A DNA stretch of 64,000 bases from Inia geoffrensis (lineage: Eukaryota; Chordata; Mammalia; Artiodactyla; Iniidae): contig CM070902.1 of NCBI GenBank assembly GCA_036417435.1, positions 133,661,886 to 133,725,885 of the forward strand, written 5' to 3'. The notes under the pieces are model-generated. The model was not told the origin of the DNA. It made no database searches and was given only the letters and a program-made list of their open reading frames with translations. Every line of letters starts with the position of its first letter. Within the stretch, counting starts at the first letter, position 1. Shown here in pieces: positions 23,901 to 33,659 of the stretch. The translations under genes were made by a program, and so were the position numbers.

Positions 23901-26900
23901 ACAACACAACCCAGCGGTAAAGCAAGAGTTTATTCCCTTCAACACTAGGCTTCAAAAGTCTTGGAAGGTTTTAATATTCATAGTTTAAATTCTCACAGCA
24001 GACTGCCTTGCACATAGTATATGCCCAACCTGTGTTAATGGTACAAATGGCCTACAGACTGAGGCTCACTACCTCCCAGCCCAGCGAGGAGGGGAAGGAG
24101 ACCCTTCGTAGGACTAAGGTCTGCTGCAGAGATAGCAAGGGTCCTCCAGCACTTGATCAGGCCTGCAAGTTACATATCATTCTTCCTCATAATATGAATC
24201 ACCAATGTTTCCGTCTAATTACCCTGTCTATAAAATAATCTGTGATAACTTTGACATTTTCTATCAAAAGAATGTTTATATTCCCAGCAAAGCAGCAACC
24301 ATTATACTTCAATGATATTAAAAATACTCCTTCTGTACTCTCAATCACTGCTGGTGAAATGAGGACTTCCCTGGTGGCACAGTGGTTAAGAATCTGCCTG
24401 CCAGTGCAGGGGACACAGGTCTGAGCCCTGGTCTGGGAAGATCCCACATGCTGTGGAGCAAGTAAGCCCGTGTGCTGCAACAAGAGAAGCCACCGCAATG
24501 AGAAGCTTGCACACCGCAACGAAGAGTAGCCCCCACTCGCCACAACTAGAGAAAGACCGTGTGCAGCAATGAAGACCCAACACAGCCAAAAATAAATAAA
24601 TAAATTTATTATTTTTTAAAATGCAAAATGGCACAACCCCTGGAGGGAGTTTGGTAATATCTAGCAAAATTACACATGTGTTTACTCTTTGACCCAACAA
24701 TCTCCCTTCTGGGAATCCAGCCCAAAGATGCACTGTCAAATATTTAACTAATTGGTGACCCTTTCAGAAAACCAGACTTAGGTAATTCACAAGTATTTGT
24801 ATATATTCCTTCTCCTCTTTGTTTTCATTTAAACAATCCTGTTTCATAGCTGCTATTTAGAGAACAGAGGCTTTGTTTTATTTTTAAAGCAACTTACTCT
24901 GCAGCTTGGTTGCTTTTGTTTTTTTCTCCACTTAATATCATAGGCATTTTCCAGGGCAACAGATATAACAAACTCATTTTTTTTAAAAGAACTGCAGAGT
25001 ACAACATAAATATGCCATAATTTCTTCAATCACTCCATTAATGCTGAAAAAATTGTTTGAGTTTTCTTCCATTATAAGCAATGTATTAAACATCTTATAT
25101 ATATTTCCCTTGAAATAATTCTTCTCTTTCTGTAAAATAGATTCTCCAAAGTGGAATCGCTGTGTCAAAAGTTTCTGTTTTTTATTTTAATAGATACTTC
25201 CAGATTATTTTCAAAAAAGCTTTTGCATTTCACAATCTTGCCTGCACTGGAGGCAATCAATCCCTTTTAATTCTCATGAGAACATTGAAAACTGCATCTT
25301 ACTCTCCTTTTGTTATACACCTAACTCTCTACAAGGTTGTGCTTTCTTTCATGTTTATTAACCTCTTGGATATCCCCTCTCAACAGCCTTTCTTGTCTGA
25401 TTTTTCTTTTCTCAACCCGTAGGAGCTACGTTAAAATTAGGGTACATATCATCAAATGTAATACAAATATTTTTGCCAAGGTTATATTTTTACTATGCTT
25501 ATGACTTTTGCCATAATAAATAACAGTGAGATAGTCAAATCTGTTCATCTGTCCTTTTTTTTCCTGGTTTCTAAGTTCCTTGCCTTGTTAAAGATTTCCC
25601 CCTCTCCTGAGGTTATTCAAATATTGCCCCCACTTTTTACTTTTTCATAGGTTTATATTTTATATTTGTATCTTTAACTTATCTAAAATTTATATTTTAT
25701 ATTGTATAAGGTATGAAACTAATCTATTGTCTTCTATATTGAGGCAAGTGTGTTAAATTTTCCAAATAGACAATTTTTCACTAAACTGAAGTGCCAACTT
25801 CATTATATATTATATATACGTTCAAGTGTGTTCAGAATGTCCTTTTTTCCTAAGCAAATATCAGACTGTTTTAATTATGGTGTTTTCATAGTGTATTTTT
25901 GTATATGACAGAGCAGACACTTCCACATAAGTCTTTCTTTTCAAACTTTTCTGCGCAGTTCTTGCATATATTTCACTCCATATGAAATTTTAAATTATCT
26001 TATTCTATTAAGAATGCTGACTTTGGGCTTCCCTGGTGGCGCAGTGGTTGGGAGTCCGCCTGCCGTTGCAGGGGACACGGGGTCGTGCCCCAGTCCGGGA
26101 GGATCCCACATGCCGCGGAGCGGCTGGGCCCGTGAGCCATGGCCGCTGGGCCTGCGCATCTGGAGCCTGTGCTCCGCAACGGGAGGGGCCACGGCAGTGA
26201 GGGGCCCGCGTACCGCAAACAAAAAAAGAATGCTTACTTTGAGCAAAGTCTTCTTCCTAACTAGAGAGCAGATTAAGGAAGAAAAGCAGTTTGCCACAGC
26301 TCTCAAACCTTTGTATTCAAGAAGAGTGTGTGTCTGGAACGCTTTTCCAAATTCCTAGTCTATGATAGTGCTACATTCCTGGCTCTTCATATCACCACAT
26401 CCTGAAAGGAATTCCATATTACATCACTTTGATCTTGAACTTCTGGAGAACTAGCAGAGAATTTTCCTCCTCTATGGCTATGTCTCAAACACCAGAAAGG
26501 TAAGATTCATGACTATAGGAAGCAAAGTGTGAGATTATATCAGACTGATTCTATATCCTTGATTACACAGGTTACTACTTCCACCCTTTATACAACTTCA
26601 CGCCCATAATGTTCACAGTAATGGTCAAGGAAGGCAATAGATGACCCTGGTGCTCTGCCAAGCCGGAAAAGCACAAGTGAACGTGTCTGAATGCATTGGA
26701 TAGTCACACCTTTTGTTTTACTGCCATGAAATTCCAATGTAGCATAAACAGAGGATGTGGTCAACTGGGTCTCTTGGCTGTTCACATATAGGAAAATTGT
26801 TGGCAAAATCTGATTTCAGTATAACAAGATTCCACTTGCACTAAGAAGAATGGTGTCACCATCTGCAAAGTATTACAGAGAATAATGGGACAGATTAAGC

Positions 26901-29900
26901 AAGTCTGGACAAACAGGTAAATCCTGAACCTCCTTTAAAACATGGAAATTACATATATATGCATTATATTAAAATGTAGTGTCAATGAGTATACCATTTT
27001 TCAATTGGGGTTTAAATTATATGCCTGTTGTTTTAGTTTGAAACCAATAAACTCAGGAACTCTGACACTCAAAACTATGAAAGTACACACTTGCTTCCCC
27101 ACTGAAAAAAAAACTTTTAAATTATCTAGGTAGTCAGATGGACATGGAATATGCTATAAGATCAGATCAACAGACTTGGGCCTAGAGAAGAGTTCAAGGC
27201 CAGGTTTTCCATCCCTCAATATAAATGTTACTCCTGTCTGCTGCTTCTCAAGAACGGTAACCAGCATTTATTGAGCACCACCTGCTAAGTATCAGACCTC
27301 ATTACACACATTTTCTCTTTTCGTCTATAAAACAACCCTATGGGTAGGTATTATTTTCATTTTATAGACAAGGAAATTAAGGTACATAGCATTATAGAAA
27401 CACACTAAGTCACATGGATTCAATCTAAGTTCTGTCTCTCAAGATGATCTTCAGTTCTCCACCAGGCCCTGTCAGACAGATCTGAAGAATCTGAAGTCCC
27501 AGTTTCAGGGTTTCTGCTGAAGGATCAGGAGCTCCCTTAAAGTTCAAAAGTCAAATTTGGCCACTGAATCCCTCAGGCTCTACCACCACCAGTGGTCAGA
27601 ATCCTTTCTCTGCCGCTGAGGACACAAACACGTCCTCACAGAAGAATAGACCTCGTATAACAAAAGTTATCAAACTAAGAGTTCCCTGGTGGCATAGTGG
27701 TTAGGATTCCAGGATTTCAATGCTGGGGCCAGGGTTCAATCCATGGTCGGGGAACTGAGATCCCACAAGCCGCATGGTATGGCCAAAATAAAAAGTTATC
27801 AAACTAAAGACAGTGGGAGCTGTCCTGAGTTGTACCAATAAACTGACTGCATTTCAAGAGAAGTTTTTGTAACACACACGAGCAATCAGAAACTTTCCTT
27901 CAGTCATTCACCCTCATCTATCAAGCCCCTGCCACCACCAGGCTGGCTCTAAGCATGCAGAGGAACAAGCCCTGGAGGAGTTCAGAGACCTAGTGAGGCT
28001 GAAAGTAGCCCAGCTACTGCAGTGTCCTCTGACAGGTGACAAGAAAGCATTGCATATTTAGTGCTATGGGACAGAGGAGAGGCATCTCTGTCAAATAGTT
28101 TCCAGAGAAACACTAAAAACTGGGGTGGGAGAGGGGGATGCTTAGACTTTAGAATTTGCTTTTCTTTTCCTATTGTCACAAAATACTTGAAACTTAAAAG
28201 AGCCTCAGATCCATATCTGGTTTATACCCAAAAGAACTGAAAGTAAGGAGTCCAACAGATATTTGCACACCCGCGTTCATGGAAGCATTACTTACAATAG
28301 CCAAAAGGAAGAAGCAACCCAACTGTCCATCAATGGATAAATAAAATGTCTTATATGCATACAATAGATTATTATTCAGCCTTAAAAAGAAAGGAAATTC
28401 TGACACAAGCTACAACATAGCTGCACTTTGAAGACATTATGCTAAGTGAAATAGGCCAAACACAAAAGGACAAGTGTTTTATGACTTCACTAATATGAGA
28501 TACCTAAAGTAGTTAAATTCATAGAAACAGAAAGTAGCATGGCGGTTGCCAGGGCCTAAAGGGAAGGAGGAATTATTGTTTAAGGGATACAGAGTTTCAA
28601 TTTGGGAAGATGAAAAAGTTCTAGAGGTGGATGGTGGTGATGATTGTATAACAATGTGAATGTACTTAATGCCATTGAACTGTACACTTAAAAATGTTAA
28701 AATGGTAAATGCTATGTTATGTATATTTTATCACAGTAGAAAAAAGACACATGACACAAATGAACTTATCTATGAAACAGAAACAGACTCACAAACATAG
28801 AGAACACACTTGTGATTGCAAGGGAGAAGCAGGCAGGGGACGGATGGATTGGGAGTTTGGGATTAGCAGATGCAAACTGTTACATGTAGAATGGATAAAC
28901 AATAAGGTCCTACTGTATAGCACAGGGAACTATATTCAATATCCTGTAATAAACCATAATGGAAAAGAAAAAGAAAAAGGGACCTCAGAAAGTCTAACCC
29001 AATGATTTTACAAATGAGGAAACAGGTCCAGAAAGGTATGCTCAAAGACACACAGCTCCTTGAGCAGAGACTAAAACACAGGCCCCTGACACAGTGCTCT
29101 TTTGCCTGACCCATATAATAATAATAATAACTCATACAGCATTTTGTGCCAGTAAGACTCTAAGCACTTTATATATATTAACTCATTCAATCCTTACAAC
29201 AATCCATGAGGTAACTTATGTTTCTCCCTATTTTAGAAGTGAAGAAACTAAAGCATAGAGAATTTACATAACCTGCCAAGAGGACCCAGTTAGTAAGGGA
29301 TGGATCTACTTTCTGGCTCCAGACTGGCACACTTAACTATAACACTGTACTGCCAGATCTCAGTTTTCATGTCCTACTGTCCAAGGCAAGAATTCTGTCC
29401 ATCCTTAGTACAGCAGATTGCAAAAATATCCCAGTTCTTTCTCCCGCTCTTTTCCATGCCCTTTGCACTGACTTTGCAGCTCACCCCATTGAGAGGCAGA
29501 ATCTACTTCTCCAGTCCTTGTATCTGGGCTAGCCTTGCAATTTGCATTAACCACTGGAATGTGGTGGAAGTGATGGTGAACTGCTTTCAAGCTCAGGTCT
29601 CAAGAGACCTTGTAAGCTTCCCAGACACTGTCATGTGGTTAGGTCTAGGCTAGCCTGCTGGAGAATGAGAGGCCACAGGGAGTAGAGCCCAATTGCCCCA
29701 GCTGAGGCCATCCAAGATCAGTCCACATTTAGCCAGTCCCCGGACATGTGAGAGAGCACTGCCAAGATCAGCAGAGCTCAGTCCAGGGGCAAGATAGTTT
29801 TAAGGCTCTTCATACATGTAGGCCAACTGTTTTCCAGAACAGTTATAATGGATGATTGGAGGAGGCAGATCAGGACAGTTGTCGTTGCAGCCTGTGAAGA

Positions 29901-32900
29901 CAATGGGCAAAAGAAAGTTGGAAAAGTGCTGGGTATGTTTAAAGAACAGTTACTAGGGACTTCCCTGGTGGTCCAGTGGGTAAGACTCTGTGCTCCCAAT
30001 GCAGGGGGCCAGGGTTCAATCCCTGTTCAGCGAACTAGATCCCACATGATGCAACGAAGATCCCGCGTGCCACAGCTAAGACCCAGCACAGCCTGAATAA
30101 ATAAATAAAAATAAAATCTTTAAAAAAATAAAACAGTTAATAGTCCATTTTGACCAAAGACCTGTTATGCTTAAGGGGTTAATGGTAAATAAACCTGCAG
30201 GAGTCAGTTAGACCCGGCTTAGGTTCTACCCAATTTAACAGGTGTTGAGAAGCCTTTACATGTATAATATGTTCCTTTTCTCCTCACAACACCATAAAGG
30301 AAGTACTATGATTCCCAGTTACAGAAAGAGGTCCCAAGTCAGGATATAAAGACAGGCAGTCTGACCCCAGAGCCTGCCTTATCCACTTACTACAAAACCA
30401 TGAAGGAAAGACTGAAGGTAGAGAGAACATTGAGAAGATACTGCAATTGGCCAAGAAAGAAACTGTGGTGCCTGATCTGAGGTGATGGCAGTGGACAGAT
30501 AGGAAGCAATAGCTATGGGTGACATCAAGAGGGTGGGCTACAGTACTAGCCAGAGGACTGACTAAAGAAAGTGAAGCATGAAGGGGAGTCATGGGGTGGG
30601 GAGGGACTGCGAAGATGGTGAGTCCAGGTGACTGACAGGATGACTAGTGTCAGCATCAGATACTCAGAATGCAGAAACTGGTTCAAACATGTTGATTCTG
30701 AAACTCCTTGTTCGGTGTGAACGCACGGAGAACTGCAAGTAAATTGAATGAAGCACGGAATTAAGGCATGAGAAACACATTTAGGTTTAGCGCTCATCTC
30801 AAGAGCACTAAATCTAAATTTCCTCATTTGTACGATGAAGATGTTGTACTAAATGCTCTTGGATTTTATCCAGTACGAAAAACAAAATTTCTATCAATGA
30901 CTGCCTAGTGAGTTTTGTTTAAGTTATTTTTGTTGGTAATCAAGTAAGAAAAACATAATGAACTTGTACATTGTTTCATTTGATAATACTGAATTTCCTA
31001 TTTGCAATTTTTACTGAGAACTAAGATTTATTACTCTTGTATCTATAAGCTTTTGAAAATCTAATATTTAGTCCCCATTTTAAAATTTCATTTCTTAGAA
31101 TTTAAATTTTATGCTTGGTTTTTGTTTTGTTTTTTGTTTGTGAGTCTCAAAATCAAAATTTTATAAGAAAAATGGGAAAGTAGCTAATATTTACTACATA
31201 CCTACTATGTGCCTGGCATCCAACATACATATTTCCTCCTTAAAATACATCCTTGTGGGGAAGAGGCAATTTTAACATGTTTTACAAATGAAGCTTATAG
31301 GTTAAATAATTTGACCAAAGTTAAAAGCTAATTAAGGGAAGTAAAATGAGCTTTATCTTTTATAGACTTCCTATTAATTGGTGTTTTTATTATAATTTTG
31401 GCTAATAAGTGATGAAGGTAATAAATGTTCTCTTTCCCAGAACAGAAGTGCTTGACAACACTGCTTAACGATTTATGTTCCTGCTCGGAAGATCTAGTTG
31501 TGTTAATAAATGGCATTGAAGAAAGTGCCTAAATTTCAGGCTGATGAGAAACAGATGTGCTTTTAAATCTGCATTCTGCCATACTCATATGTAGCATTTG
31601 GCAACATACTTAACCAATCTGAGACACAATTTTCTCAGCTGTAAAATTCAGAATAATAAAAGGCCATTTACAAGGTTATTTTGAGAGCCAAGAAAGAAGG
31701 GAAAGAAAATACATGAAAGCATAGACCCCATGCCTGTCAGGGTACTTAATAACTATGTTTCCTTTTTCTTTCCAAAAACTTTCAGGCCCTGGAATTTATC
31801 ACTGTTATATGGACTTTGTGTAAAGAATATTTATCATTTTCCAATTATTATGTTAATGGTCAACTTAATTGAATTTGAATTAGCAGTGCACGCTAGGGGT
31901 TTTTTTTAATTTAATTTTATTTATTTTTCATACAGCAGGTTCTTATTAGTTATCCATTTTAGACATATTAGTGTATACATGTCAATCCCAATCTCCCAAT
32001 TCATCACACCACCACCACACCACCCCCTGCCACTTTCCCTGAGGTGGGGGGTTAAATTAGCAATGCAAGTGATTCATTTCAAATCTTTGATAAGTGGGTA
32101 ACTAGAAACATAGCCATATGAAAATTAATTATTGGTCTGTTTGGCATGAACCCATTAAAATTTATAGGTGAAATAAGTTCCATATGCTAAACATTCAGTA
32201 CATGCAGGAAACTAGAAACCCATACCTGCAGCTGACTCACTAACATCAACTCCCAGCACGGTCAAGCACCTCTGATTCATTCATTGTATAATAAATCTCA
32301 ACTAAATGACATACACATCGAACAGAGATTTAAATTTATAAGTAGTTCTTTCTCTGGGCAAAAGGTGAAACAGTTTGTTCAGAAGTAAGCAAAGATTCTA
32401 GAAAGACCACTGTTTTTAGCCCTGTCATTTTCTCCAGTTGTGACTCCTCTGTTTTTTCCTCAAATGCTCTTTTCCCCATCAAAACAAGTACTCCAAAATA
32501 CCTGTGACTAATTCAATCTCATTAAAATGTAAATGAATGATAAAGCTTAATGCCTCCTGGGGTATTTATCTACACCATAATTGGAAATAAGGTCACTGGC
32601 TTAAATGAAAGGAATGAGATTCTAGTAATGAATGTTAAACATCTGCAAAACAACAAGAAAGAACAGTTTTAGTCATAAGTCTTTGTGTTGCTCCCCAAAT
32701 CAACTCAATAGCCACTTAAAACAGGATACATCTATCACATACCCCTAAAGCTCCCTTATCCAGTCCCCCAAAATACTTATCTCATAAAGTAGGTGCTCGG
32801 GCATCACTTGCTGATTAGAGCCATGAGGCCCTCATTCTGGTTATGCTGCTGCCACCACCACCACTACAATAGCTACCAACCAGTATCCTTAGCTTCCTGG

Positions 32901-33659
32901 GATTCTGAACCTATGTCCTGGGAGACTGTGAAACCAGGACTGTTGTTAAAGCTGTCAGTGTGGGTGAGAATGAGTTCACGCCTAGGAAGGGCCATTGGGT
33001 GAGGAAGGAGACGTGCTTTCACTGTTGCATATGAACCCAACCCCTCTACTCAGAAAAGTAGTTGACAGTAAAACAGAGGACAATCACAGCAAAGTAAATT
33101 TTAAGTTCAGAAAGGAAAGTCCTCTGGGACCGAACAAGTCTGTGTAAAATGTTTCCCAATGGAATGTCTACCTAGATTGGCAGAGTTTTTAACGCGAAGG
33201 TGTCAGTCCCCCCCATCCCCACCCCCATCCCTGGCAGAGTGCTATCAGGGGAAGACAGCTGAGCTTCCCTAGTGTAACTTACCTGAGATCCATATCTCCA
33301 TCAACCCAGTAGGTGAAAACGTTCGAGATGGTTCCCCCTGGGCAGCACCCCATGATGAGGATAGCCATAGCTTGGACTGGCTTCAGAGAGAAGCTGATGA
33401 CCAGGAGATAGGCAGTAAGAGGCATGAGCCCAAACTGGCAGAGCAGTCCCACAGCAATGCCCCAGGGTCTCCTGATGTGCCACCAGAGCCTCCGGATCTC
33501 CACAGAGCATCCCAAGGAGAACATGAGCAGGCCGATCATCATGGCTGACACCACTGTGAAAACAAGTTCCAGGTTCCCATAGACCTCCAGCCCCACTGGC
33601 AACTCCTCCTCTGAACTGTTGGCAGGGCAGGCTGAGCTGCTGGAACAATTTGCTCTCAT
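14701..33659 (-). CDS. SLC10A6: SLC10A6 (SOAT) sodium-dependent steroid-sulfate transporter, six coding exons
   Basis: Spliced CDS is the complement of join(14701-14918, 16029-16186, 18041-18216, 21419-21507, 23076-23194, 33283-33659): 1137 nt with stop, 378 residues, against 377 as I recall for human SOAT. The family imports sulfated steroids such as DHEA sulfate and estrone sulfate with sodium across the plasma membrane. Visible hallmarks are an extracellular N-terminus with sequons at N4 and N14, CCPGGTISN at 105-113, a sequon at N157, the SLC10 signature ETGAQN at 261-266, many hydrophobic segments and a polar C-terminal tail from about 307. All five introns are GT-AG and exon phases agree (2, 1, 0, 2, 1). 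No premature stop or frameshift is seen. The start is the ATG at 33659, which begins the conserved MRANCSS; the frame is open 31 codons further up but that part is not family-like. The next paralogues (ASBT, NTCP) fit much less well. Confidence 0.96.
15155..15205 (+). repeat. Degenerate GTCC/CATC tetranucleotide repeat
   Basis: TGTCTGTCCATCTGTCCGTC then CATCCATCCATCC and AGTCAGTCAG. It sits in SLC10A6 intron 5. Confidence 0.8.
16029..16186 (-). CDS. SLC10A6: SLC10A6 coding exon 5 with the ETGAQN signature
   Basis: It is 158 nt, residues 254-306 plus one base. It encodes CRTISLETGAQNIQMC; the ETGxQN element (261-266) is the best-known SLC10 signature and is tied to sodium and substrate handling in ASBT. 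It ends FLIAA. The acceptor is GGTAG|T, so codon 254 is AGT (Ser), where the human protein as I recall it has Arg. The donor is GCAG|GTAGGT. Confidence 0.94.
16285..16600 (-). mobile_element. L2 fragment
   Basis: ATTCAATAATTATTTGCTGAGTGCCTACT is the reverse of the L2 3' end, followed by diverged GGTCAGGGAAATGC and AAGTGACTGAAATT wording. It lies in SLC10A6 intron 4. The call rests on remembered consensus. Confidence 0.5.
17399..17701 (+). mobile_element. MER2-like DNA transposon (Tigger group)
   Basis: CAGTCATCCCTCTGTATCCG at the left and ATATATGACTG at the right are terminal inverted repeats, flanked by TA on both sides. Internal GGATCAAAAATATTTGGGAA and TTATATAGCATTACATTAGG also fit MER2. 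It is in SLC10A6 intron 4. Confidence 0.85.
17712..17890 (+). mobile_element. MIR
   Basis: CATTCTGGCTCTATGACCTTG, AGGTTACTTAAG and GTAGAATGAGATACC follow MIR core order. Located in SLC10A6 intron 4. Confidence 0.6.
18041..18216 (-). CDS. SLC10A6: SLC10A6 coding exon 4
   Basis: It is 176 nt, residues 196-253 plus two bases of codon 254. It begins VGAIVGG, continues with a hydrophobic LLLVVAVAGVVLA segment, the loop KESWNSD, and a second membrane segment with FIFPLIGHVTGF, ending THQSWQ. The acceptor is TTTGCCTTAG and the donor AG|GTACAG. Confidence 0.95.
18442..18645 (-). mobile_element. CHR SINE, form A, in SLC10A6 intron 3
   Basis: Duplication AAGTCTTCTT at 18432-18441 against AAGTCGTCTT at 18646-18655, one mismatch. 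It is about 220 bp from the exon 4 acceptor and antisense to no exon. Confidence 0.92.
19457..19832 (-). mobile_element. CHR SINE, form B, with a transduced 3' segment
   Basis: On the minus strand the SINE runs from 19832 to an (AAAT)n tail ending about 19516; about 45 nt of non-SINE sequence follows, then a second A-rich tail (19457-19480) and the duplication. Duplication AGCCAAATGG plus NTTTT occurs at 19442-19456 and 19833-19847, and on the minus strand begins AAAA as L1-type insertion sites do. Confidence 0.85.
20553..20779 (-). mobile_element. L1 3' end, 5'-truncated
   Basis: The complement is L1 3' UTR of the same type as 9000-9300 (CCACCTAGAGGGGTGGGATA, CCAATAAAGATG). An 11-bp duplication AAGCCACATAA is at 20542-20552 and 20780-20790. 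About 17 nt separate the first tail from a final A9 run. Confidence 0.9.
21419..21507 (-). CDS. SLC10A6: SLC10A6 coding exon 3
   Basis: It is 89 nt, residues 166-195, reading GITLVCLTIPVAFGVY then VNYRWPKQSKIILK. The acceptor is TTCTCTTCAG and the donor AAG|GTAAGC. The exon ends in phase 0. The lysine- and arginine-containing stretch RWPKQSK looks like a loop between membrane segments. Confidence 0.96.
22795..23040 (+). mobile_element. MIR in SLC10A6 intron 2
   Basis: TTAAGAGCTTGGACTTTGCA, CTTACCAGCTGCATGACCTT and CAAGTTACTTCACCTCCCTA follow the MIR consensus in order. Its right end lies about 35 nt from exon 2. Confidence 0.85.
23076..23194 (-). CDS. SLC10A6: SLC10A6 coding exon 2
   Basis: It is 119 nt and follows a TTTCAG acceptor. 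Codon 126 is completed as AG|C (Ser). It encodes SISMTTCS, ALGMMPL (138-143 region), and the sequon NLT at 157, ending in NI. The donor is AG|GTCTGT, weak because position +3 is C rather than a purine. Phase 1 joins exon 3 as G|GA (Gly166). Confidence 0.95.
23475..23700 (-). mobile_element. Old L1 fragment
   Basis: ATTGATATATAATTCATAGACC, CATCACCCCAAAAAGAAGC and CAGCCCCTGATTACCAGGAA resemble L1M sequence seen from the opposite strand. Direction and subfamily are uncertain. Confidence 0.45.
24363..24618 (+). mobile_element. CHR SINE, form B, internally shortened
   Basis: GGACTTCCCTGGTGGCACAG start, (AATA)n tail at 24587-24605. It lacks the repeated ACAACTACTGAGCC module and goes from AAGCCCGTGTGC directly to GCAACAAGAG. 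No convincing duplication. Confidence 0.9.
24625..25900. mobile_element. Old L1-like sequence
   Basis: TTTGACCCAACAATCTCCCTT at 24690 reads as plus-strand L1 and the AT-rich sequence around 25140-25280 (AAGTGGAATCGCTGTGTCAAA) as another L1 3' region. Diverged, no frame. Confidence 0.4.
26026..26225 (+). mobile_element. CHR SINE, form A, in SLC10A6 intron 1
   Basis: GGGCTTCCCTGGTGGCGCAG start and CGCGTACCGCAAAC end. Duplication AAGAATGCTGACTTTG at 26010-26025 against AAGAATGCTTACTTTG at 26226-26241. Confidence 0.94.
27262..27440 (-). mobile_element. MIR
   Basis: CAGCATTTATTGAGCACCACC, CCTATGGGTAGGTATTATTT and ATAGACAAGGAAATTAAGG match the reverse MIR core. Confidence 0.7.
27679..27790 (+). 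mobile_element. CHR-type SINE, form C
   Basis: GAGTTCCCTGGTGGCATAGT start, GGTTCAATCCATGG B box, GTATGGCCAAAATA end. A perfect 17-bp duplication AAAAGTTATCAAACTAA at 27662-27678 and 27791-27807. Confidence 0.94.
28190..28980 (+). mobile_element. Two old L1 3' ends in tandem
   Basis: 28190-28745 carries CCAAAAGGAAGAAGCAACCC, ATTATTCAGCCTTAAAAAG and GGTTGCCAGGGCC. 28746-28980 repeats later 3' UTR sequence (ACAAATGAACTTATCTATGA, AGCACAGGGAACTATATTCA) ending in A-rich AAAAGAAAAAG. Their order shows two separate L1 3' ends. Confidence 0.8.
29120..29320 (-). mobile_element. MIR
   Basis: TAACTCATTCAATCCTTACAAC, CCATGAGGTAACTTATG and AAGTGAAGAAACTAAAGCA are diagnostic. Confidence 0.75.
29957..30131 (+). 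mobile_element. CHR-type SINE, form C with longer 3' region
   Basis: GGGACTTCCCTGGTGGTCCA start, tail AATAAATAAATAAAAATAAA. Duplication AACAGTTACTAG (29945-29956) against AACAGTTAATAG (30132-30143). Confidence 0.92.
30240..30560 (-). mobile_element. MIR fragment beside L2-like sequence
   Basis: 30240-30385 shows reverse MIR wording (CTCCTCACAACACCATAAAGG). 30400-30560 resembles the L2 3' region. Both are diverged. Confidence 0.4.
31170..31330 (-). mobile_element. MIR
   Basis: TACTACATACCTACTATGTGCC and ACCAAAGTTAAAAGCTAATTAA follow the reverse MIR core. Confidence 0.65.
31545..31760 (+). mobile_element. MIR, diverged
   Basis: AATCTGAGACACAATTTTCTCAG and ATTCAGAATAATAAAAGG then AGGTTATTTTGAGAGCC resemble the MIR core and 3' half. 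Confidence 0.5.
31891..32054 (-). mobile_element. L1 3' end fragment, strongly 5'-truncated
   Basis: The complement is L1 3' sequence (CAATCCCAATCTCCCAATTC on the plus strand) ending in an A-rich tail. Duplication AATTAGCAGTGCA at 31878-31890 and AATTAGCAATGCA at 32055-32067. Confidence 0.85.
33283..33659 (-). CDS. SLC10A6: SLC10A6 coding exon 1
   Basis: It encodes residues 1-125 and two bases of codon 126. It covers the glycosylated N-terminus, the first membrane segments and the CCPGGTISN motif (105-113), which belongs to the transporter core. The exon ends CTCAG and is followed by the strong donor GTAAGTT. The ATG context has G at -3 and A at +4, so initiation strength is moderate. Confidence 0.97.

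Noticed and set aside
33301..33648. 115-aa minus frame overlapping SLC10A6 exon 1
   Set aside because: A shadow in another frame of the real exon.
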